Source: JBBQNR01 sp038330145 (lineage in GTDB: Bacteria > Actinomycetota > Thermoleophilia > Solirubrobacterales > JBBDJG01). Taken from it: a stretch of DNA of 6,489 nt. The notes below the pieces were generated by a model that had not been told where the DNA came from, searched no databases, and saw only the letters and a list, made by a program, of their open reading frames with translations. The stretch covers positions 1-6,489 of the forward strand of contig JBBQNR010000126.1 in the NCBI GenBank assembly GCA_038330145.1. The letters are read 5' to 3'. Within the stretch, counting starts at the first letter, position 1; every line of letters begins with the position of its first letter. Shown here piece by piece: positions 1-4,771 of this stretch. A program made the translations under genes and the position numbers.

Positions 1-148
1 GCCATAGCTGAAGATCCTTAAGATCGCGACGCACGGCCCATTCTTCTGAGGGCGGATACACGTACAGCAGGTACGGAGGCTCGCCCCCGCGCTCGTAGAA
101 GTCCAAGACCCGCTGACCGATGCCGCGCAGATCCTCACGCAACGGCAC
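1..148 (-). CDS. brxB: BrxB (DUF1788), N-terminal part only; runs off the left edge
   Basis: The first 49 codons of a gene that leaves the window. They read MPLREDLRGIGQRVLDFYER, then a GGEPPYLLYVYPP stretch, then SEEWAVRRDLKDL. The pattern 'PP(F/Y)xLxxYxPxxExxVRRxLxxL' is how BrxB/DUF1788 proteins begin. I chose the GTG at 148 because a perfect GGAGG lies 6 nt upstream (155-159); a TTG at 142 is the alternative and costs two residues. The gene overlaps the end of brxA by 14 nt, so translation is probably coupled. BrxB is a small cytoplasmic core protein of BREX phage defence whose exact biochemical role is unsettled. The assignment rests on 49 residues plus position directly after brxA. It is too short to inspect any active site. 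Confidence 0.82.
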   Translation of the reverse strand, partial: MPLREDLRGIGQRVLDFYERGGEPPYLLYVYPPSEEWAVRRDLKDLQLW

Positions 149-893
149 AGACCGCCTCCGACAACGTGTCCTGCAACCAGTCGACCCGCACGGCGCTGCC
201 CGCAGAGGAGTAGCGCAGCAAGCCCTGGCGCTCCGCTTCCTGGAAGAGCTCCGTTACCCGGGCGGAGTCGAGCAGCCATCGCCGCCAGACCTGGCTCCCC
301 AACAGCCCGCGCGATGACACCCCGTTCTCATGAAGGCGGAACGCGACGTAGCCGAAGCCGGCGATGCTGAGCGACGGAGAGGCAAACTCCTTGCGCGCCG
401 CGCCGCTCAGGATTCCGAAGTCTCGAAGCGCGGCCAATAGCCCCCTAGCGACCTTCGTCCGAATGGTCTCCGTCCACGGAGGGGTCTGCCCCCTGTTGGC
501 AAGTTCGGCAAGCCATGCTGAAACCGAGTCGACGTCGACTCCGATTTGCCCGCGCTCCCACCACTCGAACAACGGGCCCTCGGCGAATGCCGCCAGGAGC
601 TCGTCGTCTCGAGTCGCCTCGAAGTAGTAGGCATCGGTGAACCCTCGCGGCGAGGCCAGCAGCTGCTTCAAGGCTGCGATCACCTGCGGGCCGGGCTCGA
701 CGAGCCGCGGCCGTAGAACCCGGAGCAGGACGTCATCCGCCCGAGCCCGAGACGGCTTTGCCAACAGGTTGTGCTCAGAGATTTGGGTCAGATTCCAGCT
801 CACGTCCTGGTCCAGTGCCCAGACGTCCACCACTCTCCGAGCGTCATCGAGCAACGCGCCGCCCTTCTGGATGTTCGACGTGAACGGTTTCAC
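135..893 (-). CDS. brxA: BrxA (DUF1819), BREX phage-defence protein
   Basis: 252 aa, a usual length for BrxA. The N-terminus reads FTSNIQKGGALLDDARRVVD (residues 4-23), the typical 'kGgaLl-E-R-va' opening of DUF1819. Then come W33, an 'EHNLLAKPSRA' segment (40-50) and an R/L-rich helix RVLRPRL (58-64). The C-terminal half has TKVARGLLAALRDFGIL (146-162), 'RKEFASPSL', and GVSSRGLLGSQVWRRWLL (191-208), followed by an EA-x3-G-LRYSSAGS segment (219-233), also characteristic of the family. There is no signal peptide or membrane segment. BrxA is a small cytoplasmic protein of BREX for which DNA binding has been reported. It starts with GTG, sharing a 4-nt GTGA overlap with the brxE stop, and it overlaps brxB by 14 nt, so the three genes form one operon. 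No good ribosome binding site is visible, which fits translational coupling. Confidence 0.9.
   Translation of the reverse strand: MKPFTSNIQKGGALLDDARRVVDVWALDQDVSWNLTQISEHNLLAKPSRARADDVLLRVLRPRLVEPGPQVIAALKQLLASPRGFTDAYYFEATRDDELLAAFAEGPLFEWWERGQIGVDVDSVSAWLAELANRGQTPPWTETIRTKVARGLLAALRDFGILSGAARKEFASPSLSIAGFGYVAFRLHENGVSSRGLLGSQVWRRWLLDSARVTELFQEAERQGLLRYSSAGSAVRVDWLQDTLSEAVCAVA
155..159 (-). promoter_or_regulatory. Ribosome binding site of brxB
   Basis: GGAGG on the minus strand, 6 nt before the GTG at 148 and inside the 3' end of brxA. It decides the brxB start in favour of GTG 148 over TTG 142, and it is among the strongest Shine-Dalgarno sequences in the window. Confidence 0.75.
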
Positions 894-1444
894 CGAGCGA
901 GATCGAAGTACGGGGGGCGCAGCGCCCCGGGTTGGTCGAGGTAGGAAGCGCCGAGTAGCCGCGCGGTCCGCAGGAGCATCGCCGGGTCGTCAAGATCGGC
1001 GCTCGAGAGTCGGCCGAGCAGTAGACCGTTGCCGAGCGCCTCTCCGCCGGGCGACTCGATCCCCCCGCAGAACTCCTGCAGCGTGCTTACGGCCTCTTCA
1101 GCGGTCAACGCCTCCAGATTCGCGAGGAGATCGGGGGTGACGCCCGTTGTCTTCTGCTCGGCGAGCCAACCAGTCGCCCAACGCCGGAAAGGCAGCAGAT
1201 CGGAGAACAGGTGCAACGCTGTCGATCGCCCAAGCAGCTCGTCGTGCATACGGGCGGCCGCGGAGATATCGAGCTGCAGAGCCGCCGGTCGCCACGTTCG
1301 CCGGAACATGCTGGACAGCACGTACTGGCCGGTGCGATCGAGGGCGTGGCCTTGCCACCAGCCGCGCAAGTCGTTTTCGCCGAGCCGGGCAACGCCAAGC
1401 ACAAGGCGCACGATGTCGGGCGTGTTCGGTGTGTCGGGGGTCAT
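890..1444 (-). CDS. brxE: BrxE, marker protein of type 6 BREX
   Basis: 184 aa, first gene of the BREX operon. The order of motifs fits the BrxE family as I remember it: a LVLGVARLGE stretch (14-23), GWW (28-30), a FRRTWRPAAL segment (47-56), then AAARMHDELLGR (62-73) and HLF (78-80). In BrxE the equivalents are 'LGE..gWW', 'F.RT...a', 'A...HD..iG' and 'HLF'. There is no membrane segment and no recognisable enzyme motif; the molecular role of BrxE is not known. ATG 1444 is the first start codon after an in-frame TGA about 45 nt upstream, with no clear Shine-Dalgarno sequence. The stop overlaps brxA by 4 nt. BrxE heading brxA-brxB matches the published type 6 gene order. Recognition is from motif memory rather than a profile search; the neighbouring brxA and brxB support it. 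Confidence 0.8.
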   Translation of the reverse strand: MTPDTPNTPDIVRLVLGVARLGENDLRGWWQGHALDRTGQYVLSSMFRRTWRPAALQLDISAAARMHDELLGRSTALHLFSDLLPFRRWATGWLAEQKTTGVTPDLLANLEALTAEEAVSTLQEFCGGIESPGGEALGNGLLLGRLSSADLDDPAMLLRTARLLGASYLDQPGALRPPYFDLAR

Positions 1445-1525
1445 GTGCTCGAGAAGGTCATGGTCGAGAGGTTGGACATCGAAGGTTCAAGAGTCGAGCA
1501 CCGATGTCGCGAGGCATTCTCCCCA

Positions 1526-1534
1526 CCTGACAGG
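1526..1534. repeat. Palindromic 9-mer CCTGACAGG, copy 1 (candidate operator)
   Basis: CCTG-A-CAGG is self-complementary around its central base. An identical copy lies at 4155-4163. Both copies are intergenic and sit 81 and 70 nt before the start codons of brxE and of the VWA gene. No third full copy was seen in the window. The shape suits a small dimeric regulator such as an XRE protein, but binding is inference. Confidence 0.45.
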
Positions 1535-1543
1535 CGAACTGTC
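1529..1543. repeat. Inverted repeat GACAG-N5-CTGTC
   Basis: Perfect 5-bp arms around GCGAA. It overlaps the CCTGACAGG word, so the two form a compound 18-bp symmetric block in front of brxE. There is no T-run, so it is not a terminator. It may be an operator, or chance in a GC-rich sequence. Confidence 0.3.
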
Positions 1544-1552
1544 GATTGGCCC
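1544..1552 (-). repeat. Shared word GATTGGCCC (minus strand GGGCCAATC), copy 1
   Basis: The same 9-mer occurs at 4115-4123 upstream of the VWA gene, in the same orientation relative to the downstream gene. A related GATTGGGCG lies at 1858-1866 before the small hydrophobic protein gene. It could be a promoter element or regulator site; its role is unknown. Confidence 0.35.
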
Positions 1553-1566
1553 GATGCGGCCCGTAG

Positions 1567-1824
1567 TCAGCTGACGGACGACGCGACCAGAAGACCAAGG
1601 CCGATCACGAATCCCAGGCTCGCCCACGCAGTGGTGATCGACCACGTGTCGACGTCCGGGTTCCGACGCTTGGCGCGCGCCGCGATACCCGAGCCGAGGG
1701 CGGTGCCAACCGCTGTGGTCTGCAGGACAAATGCGAGCTGTGGCGATGGAGCGAGGCCCGCGATGAAGACGCCCGAAGGCTCTGAGCTGATCGCGGCGAG
1801 GGCAACGAAGAGGAGCGCTTGCAT
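1567..1824 (-). CDS. Small hydrophobic membrane protein, function unknown
   Basis: 85 aa from ATG 1824, chosen because GGAAG lies 5 nt upstream (1830-1834). A GTG at 1857 would add 11 residues rich in Arg and is less likely. The protein has hydrophobic stretches at about 2-24, 28-49 and 64-82, which would give two or three membrane segments. A basic loop, ARAKRRNPD (49-57), separates the second and third; by the positive-inside rule that loop should face the cytoplasm. Size and layout resemble holin-like or small accessory membrane proteins, but I do not recognise the family. It stands alone, with about 125 nt on each side, between DUF429 and the BREX operon. It could be unrelated to either, or a membrane-acting part of the locus. 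Confidence 0.65.
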   Translation of the reverse strand: MQALLFVALAAISSEPSGVFIAGLAPSPQLAFVLQTTAVGTALGSGIAARAKRRNPDVDTWSITTAWASLGFVIGLGLLVASSVS

Positions 1825-1829
1825 GCGCG

Positions 1830-1834
1830 CTTCC
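1830..1834 (-). promoter_or_regulatory. Ribosome binding site of the small membrane protein
   Basis: GGAAG on the minus strand, 5 nt before ATG 1824. It favours this start over GTG 1857. Confidence 0.5.
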
Positions 1835-1860
1835 GGCGCCGTACGGCGGCTGTGCACGAT

Positions 1861-1874
1861 TGGGCGTCCGCCCA
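1861..1874. repeat. 14-bp perfect palindrome TGGGCGTCCGCCCA
   Basis: Arms of TGGGCG and CGCCCA around two bases. As RNA it would form a 5-bp stem with a 4-nt loop. No U-tract follows, so a terminator is unlikely; an operator is possible. Confidence 0.3.
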
Positions 1875-1880
1875 GCGCGA

Positions 1881-1890
1881 ACTCGCGAGT
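1881..1890. repeat. 10-bp perfect palindrome ACTCGCGAGT
   Basis: It is identical to its own reverse complement and lies 7 nt from the 1861-1874 palindrome, upstream of the small membrane protein gene. Candidate regulator site only. Confidence 0.3.
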
Positions 1891-1949
1891 GCTTCGGCCG
1901 GCAGCGGTGCATCATGCGCTCGGGCAAGCCTCCTCTCGGTGTCTCCGCA

Positions 1950-2798
1950 TCAGCGGGCGCGTTTGGCGCGGCTCTTCTTGCGAGGCGGAGGCCATCCCTC
2001 CGGCCCCTTCGGGGCGCGTTCACCCCCGACCAGGCGGAGAGCCGCATCCGGGTGGGGGAAGTGAATCCAACCCTCCACGGTGGCGCGCTCGCGCTCGTCG
2101 TCTGACCACGGCTGCCGTGTCCAGCCGAGTGCTGCGGCTCGCGCGACGACCGCCACGACGAGGGCATCGAGTGCGTGGTCGGTCTCGCGACATGCCTTCT
2201 CGACTGCCGACGGCAGTGTCACGTCCAATGCTTTGGCCAAGCCTCGGGCGATCGCCGTGCGCTCCGCGTGAGCGCCTGCGGCCTTGTAGCTCTTCGGCTG
2301 GGTCAGGTCCCACTGCTTGAGAGCGGCGGCCGGGTAGACCTCGACGGCACGCCCGGTAAGGCCGGAGCGATCGATCCGCCATCGCTTCTCGTGCTCGAGT
2401 CGATCGAGCAGCAACGCGCAACGGAAGGTGGTCACCGCGATCTTGTCCGCCGACACGCTGAGGGGCGTGAGGAGTGCCTCCCGCTTGACGACCAGGTCCG
2501 TACAGCGCAGCCGGAGCGTCTGCCGGAACTGCTCGAGCCCTTTGCCTCTGCCCGGCCACGCAGCGTGTGCGCGGTGCGCACGGATCGCGTCGAAGAACGG
2601 CTCAGGCCAGCCGAACGGCGCGTCGATCCCGACGATGTCCGCGCCTTTGACGTCCTCCATCAGCTGGTCGTCAGAACGCCCGAGAAGCGGCGTGCCGATC
2701 TTTGGGCCAGCGCTCCTCCACTCGATGCGGCACGACGCCGTGCCGGCGTTCTGCACGGCGAGGTCGATGCCGACGGTGTGGACGGAGCGCCTGGTCAT
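1950..2798 (-). CDS. DUF429 family protein, predicted RNase H-fold nuclease
   Basis: 282 aa. The motifs of DUF429 appear in order: VGIDLA (9-14) with D12; VGIDAPFGWP (56-65) with D59; RCTD (98-101); EVYPAAAL with W at 163 (153-163); TDHALDALVVA (206-216) with D207 and D211; and GWIHFP (243-248). DUF429 is predicted to have an RNase H/RuvC-like fold with acidic catalytic residues, so a metal-dependent nuclease is the likely activity; substrate and role are unknown. The tail (263-282) is strongly basic and could bind nucleic acid. It begins 2 nt after the VWA stop (TAG-CG-ATG) with no visible Shine-Dalgarno sequence, so it is probably translated by coupling from the VWA gene. It is cytoplasmic, with no signal peptide. 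Confidence 0.85.
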   Translation of the reverse strand: MTRRSVHTVGIDLAVQNAGTASCRIEWRSAGPKIGTPLLGRSDDQLMEDVKGADIVGIDAPFGWPEPFFDAIRAHRAHAAWPGRGKGLEQFRQTLRLRCTDLVVKREALLTPLSVSADKIAVTTFRCALLLDRLEHEKRWRIDRSGLTGRAVEVYPAAALKQWDLTQPKSYKAAGAHAERTAIARGLAKALDVTLPSAVEKACRETDHALDALVVAVVARAAALGWTRQPWSDDERERATVEGWIHFPHPDAALRLVGGERAPKGPEGWPPPRKKSRAKRAR

Positions 2799-2800
2799 CG

Positions 2801-4084
2801 CTAGGCATCATCGTCGCTTCGCGGAGCGGCGCGCCGGCCACGCTTGCGCTCTTTGAGGTGGCGGTCGGCTTCGCTGAACTTCGCCATGCGGCTCGCGTCC
2901 TCGAAGCGAGCCCGCTCGGAGAGGTCGAGGAGGAGGTCCGCCTCGGCGGCGATCTCGCTGGCCATCGCCGGCGCCGCCTCGGCCGCGAAGGACTTCAGCG
3001 TCTGGCCGGCGTCGTCGTACGCGCGACTCGCGGCGTCGACATCGCCGCGGCGCAGGGCGTCGGCGGCCTGGCGCTTGGCCCGCTGCGCGGACTGAAACGC
3101 CAGCTCGGTGCGCACGGTCGCGTTCGGGATGCGACCGGCGGCCTGATCGCCCGGGATTACGTTGATGTGAACCGGGATCGTGACCGTGTGGCTGTCGAGG
3201 GTCGCTATGTCGACCCACTGCAGCTCGAGCTCGCACACCTGCGCGAGGCCCAGCGCCGCCATTGCCGGCACGTCGATTGTGAGCAGCAGCTTGCGCTGCT
3301 CGCCCGAGTAGAAGTCTCCGAGCTCGACCATGAACCCGCCGTCGATCGTGATTGCCGGCAGATCGTTGAACAGGTGCACCGCGTCAACTGCGCCGGTCGG
3401 GCGCACGGTCAGGCTTGCTGCCTGGACGACCTGGTCGAGTAGGCCGTCGACCTCGGAGGCAAGCGCCGCGCCGGCGGTGTCGGGCTCCTCGGCGAAGTGG
3501 GCGTTCCCGGCGCCTCCGCGCGAGACCGCGGCCATCAACTGCTCGTCGTAGCCGAGGCCGAGCCCGATCGTCGTGGCGGTCACCCCAACGTTCCGCGCGC
3601 CCGAGGCGATGCGCCCGAGCTCGTCATGCGTCGTGACGCCAACGTTGGCGTGACCGTCAGAGAGCAGTACGAGTGTCGCGCCGTGCTCGTCCTTGACCCG
3701 CCGCGCCTCCTGCAGTCCACGCAACAGGCCTCCGGAGAGGTTCGTCGTGGCGCCGGCCTCCACAGCCTGAATGGCGTGCCACACGGCCTGCTTGTCGCGA
3801 AGCGGTCCAGCGGGGACGGCCACGTCGACGTTGTCGTCGAAGACCACCAGCCCGAAGTTGTCGCTCGGGTCGAGCCGGTTGATGAGCGCCTTGAGTGCCT
3901 CCTTGGCCGCATCGAGCTGCCCGCCGCCCATCGATCCGCTGCGGTCCAGAACGACCTGCAGCGTCGCGGGCTGGCGCTCGTCGGCCCCCTCGCGCATCGG
4001 CGCAGCCAGGTCGAGCAGCACCGAGATCTGATCCTCGGCCTCGACCGCGACGACATCGACATCCAGCAGGGCGTTCAGGCGCAT
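2801..4084 (-). CDS. VWA (von Willebrand factor A) domain protein with intact MIDAS
   Basis: 427 aa. The VWA domain spans about 40-220: LQVVLDRSGSM (42-52) is the DxSxS metal site (D47, S49, S51), TTN at 113-115 supplies the Thr, and LLSDGHAN (140-147) gives D143. GLVVFDDN (78-85) and TATTIGLGLGYDEQLM (169-184) are also typical. A beta-rich segment follows (about 225-310), as in VWA proteins of the YfbK/inter-alpha-trypsin-like type. The C-terminus (about 325-427) is charged and helical and ends KERKRGRRAA-PRSDDDA. With no signal peptide or membrane segment it should be cytoplasmic. VWA domains bind partner proteins through the metal site; the partner here is not known. The ATG has AAGGA 5 nt upstream. 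It forms a two-gene unit with DUF429. Confidence 0.88.
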   Translation of the reverse strand: MRLNALLDVDVVAVEAEDQISVLLDLAAPMREGADERQPATLQVVLDRSGSMGGGQLDAAKEALKALINRLDPSDNFGLVVFDDNVDVAVPAGPLRDKQAVWHAIQAVEAGATTNLSGGLLRGLQEARRVKDEHGATLVLLSDGHANVGVTTHDELGRIASGARNVGVTATTIGLGLGYDEQLMAAVSRGGAGNAHFAEEPDTAGAALASEVDGLLDQVVQAASLTVRPTGAVDAVHLFNDLPAITIDGGFMVELGDFYSGEQRKLLLTIDVPAMAALGLAQVCELELQWVDIATLDSHTVTIPVHINVIPGDQAAGRIPNATVRTELAFQSAQRAKRQAADALRRGDVDAASRAYDDAGQTLKSFAAEAAPAMASEIAAEADLLLDLSERARFEDASRMAKFSEADRHLKERKRGRRAAPRSDDDA

Positions 4085-4089
4085 CTCGT

Positions 4090-4094
4090 TCCTT
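4090..4094 (-). promoter_or_regulatory. Ribosome binding site of the VWA gene
   Basis: AAGGA on the minus strand, 5 nt before ATG 4084; supports that start. Confidence 0.65.
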
Positions 4095-4114
4095 CGTGGT
4101 CACTGCGCGAGCCG

Positions 4115-4123
4115 GATTGGCCC
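4115..4123 (-). repeat. Shared word GATTGGCCC, copy 2
   Basis: Identical to 1544-1552. It sits about 30 nt before ATG 4084. In the small membrane protein region the related GATTGGGCG sits about 33 nt before the ATG, so the spacing is similar in two of the three cases. Confidence 0.35.
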
Positions 4124-4154
4124 ACCCGGAAGGAGTAGTCAGCGCGCGCCGATT

Positions 4155-4163
4155 CCTGACAGG
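4155..4163. repeat. Palindromic 9-mer CCTGACAGG, copy 2
   Basis: Identical to 1526-1534. It lies just after the metallopeptidase stop codon and 70 nt before the VWA start. Candidate operator shared by the VWA-DUF429 and BREX units. Confidence 0.45.
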
Positions 4164-4168
4164 CCGGC

Positions 4169-4771
4169 TCAGAGGCCCTGATCGAACGACCACAGCCGGC
4201 GCCGCAGTGCTTCGCGCGACACGCCGAACTCCCGCGCGAGGTCGTACTCCTCGTCGACTGTCGCCGGGCGTGGTGCCGCGAGCACAAGCTCGCGGGGCAT
4301 CAGGATCGCCGCCGCGAACTGGTTGGCCTCGAGCTCGGACGGCGGATAGTCGAGCAACACAGACGGCGCCGGATCGCCGGCCGGATCGGGCGAGCTGTCC
4401 TCGCGCACCGAGACGTCCCGGCAGTACACCGGCTCGACCGAGGTCGCTGAGCAGTGCAGCACCCAATGACCGAGCTCGTGGGTGATCGTGAAGCGCCTAC
4501 GGCCCGGAGCCCGGGCAGCCTCTTCCTGGTCGACCACGATCAGCCGGTCGCCCGGAAGCAGCAGGCCGCTGAGGTGAGCGTGCTCAGCGAGTCCAAACCG
4601 CGTCCGCAGGTCGGGGGCCTCCTCGACGAACAGGCCGTAGTGACTATCGGCCAGTACCTCGACCGGCACCGGCAGCGACGTGCCGTCCCACAGCCAATCG
4701 GGCACGGCGGCGAGCTCCCGGCGAGCCGTCGCCTCCGCGGCACGCGCCCGCTGCCAGGCGGCGGGCGTCAC
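4169..4771 (-). CDS. ImmA/IrrE family zinc metallopeptidase
   Basis: 200 aa from GTG 4771, whose GTGA overlaps the stop of the upstream XRE gene; a start at 4807 would give 12 extra residues and a 40-nt overlap, and is less likely. RFTITHELGHW (93-103) carries HExxH (H98, E99, H102). ELEANQFAAAILMP (146-159) is the family's second motif, with E148 (or E146) as third zinc ligand. The substrate-side opening LPVPVEVLADSHYGL (33-47) is usual. The C-terminal DEEYDLAREFGVSREALRRRL (173-193) forms a helix-turn-helix-like segment, common in this family. Between the two motifs lies a longer than usual Pro/Asp-rich loop with C107 and C117. Known members cleave XRE repressors (ImmA on ImmR, IrrE on DdrO) after DNA damage. 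Its likely target is the adjacent XRE protein (inference). It is cytoplasmic. Confidence 0.9.
   Translation of the reverse strand: MTPAAWQRARAAEATARRELAAVPDWLWDGTSLPVPVEVLADSHYGLFVEEAPDLRTRFGLAEHAHLSGLLLPGDRLIVVDQEEAARAPGRRRFTITHELGHWVLHCSATSVEPVYCRDVSVREDSSPDPAGDPAPSVLLDYPPSELEANQFAAAILMPRELVLAAPRPATVDEEYDLAREFGVSREALRRRLWSFDQGL

Larger units (their letters stand above)
1445..1566 (-). promoter_or_regulatory. Intergenic region upstream of brxE, likely BREX promoter region
   Basis: 122 nt between the small hydrophobic protein gene and brxE, the only gap in front of the BREX genes, so it probably holds their promoter. I see no convincing -35/-10 pair (TCGACA, 18 nt, GAGAAT at best) and no terminator with a T-run. 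It holds the shared words CCTGACAGG (1526-1534) and GATTGGCCC (1544-1552) and an inverted repeat (1529-1543). A 12-codon frame starting at ATG 1479 ends with a TGA that overlaps the brxE start as ATGA. Confidence 0.4.
1825..1949 (-). promoter_or_regulatory. Intergenic region between DUF429 gene and small membrane protein gene
   Basis: 125 nt with no gene I can support and no clear terminator. It contains two perfect palindromes: TGGGCGTCCGCCCA (1861-1874) and ACTCGCGAGT (1881-1890). GATTGGGCG at 1858-1866 resembles the GATTGGCCC word of the two other intergenic regions. The palindromes lie 37-66 nt before ATG 1824, where an operator would be expected. Confidence 0.35.
4085..4168 (-). promoter_or_regulatory. 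Intergenic region upstream of the VWA gene
   Basis: 84 nt between the metallopeptidase stop and the VWA start. It holds the VWA ribosome binding site and both 9-mers shared with the brxE upstream region: CCTGACAGG (4155-4163) and GATTGGCCC (4115-4123). No terminator hairpin with a T-run was seen, so read-through from the sigma/XRE/peptidase genes is possible. I could not define a -35/-10 pair. Confidence 0.4.

Noticed and set aside
1529..1543. GACAG-N5-CTGTC as a LexA/SOS box
   Set aside because: The half-sites are in the wrong order and spacing for known LexA boxes (CTGT-N8-ACAG or GAAC-N4-GTTC), so it is listed only as an inverted repeat.
1487..2167. 226-codon minus-strand frame over the DUF429 end and the small membrane protein, with an internal ATGATG at 1915-1910 behind GAGGAGG
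   Set aside because: The GAGGAGG is 13 nt from the ATG, the product is Arg/Pro-rich without hydrophobic or family pattern, and it would displace the better-supported 85-aa gene. Kept as a remote possibility only.
1211..2320. Long open frame of 369 codons on the plus strand
   Set aside because: It runs antisense across brxE, the small membrane protein and DUF429. Its product is Arg/Pro/Ala-rich with no motif, while all three minus-strand genes show family motifs or a sound start. It is a shadow of high GC.
3657..4466. 269-codon frame on the minus strand overlapping the VWA and peptidase genes
   Set aside because: Arg/Gly/Ala-rich frame-shifted reading of two well-supported genes; no start signal or family motif.
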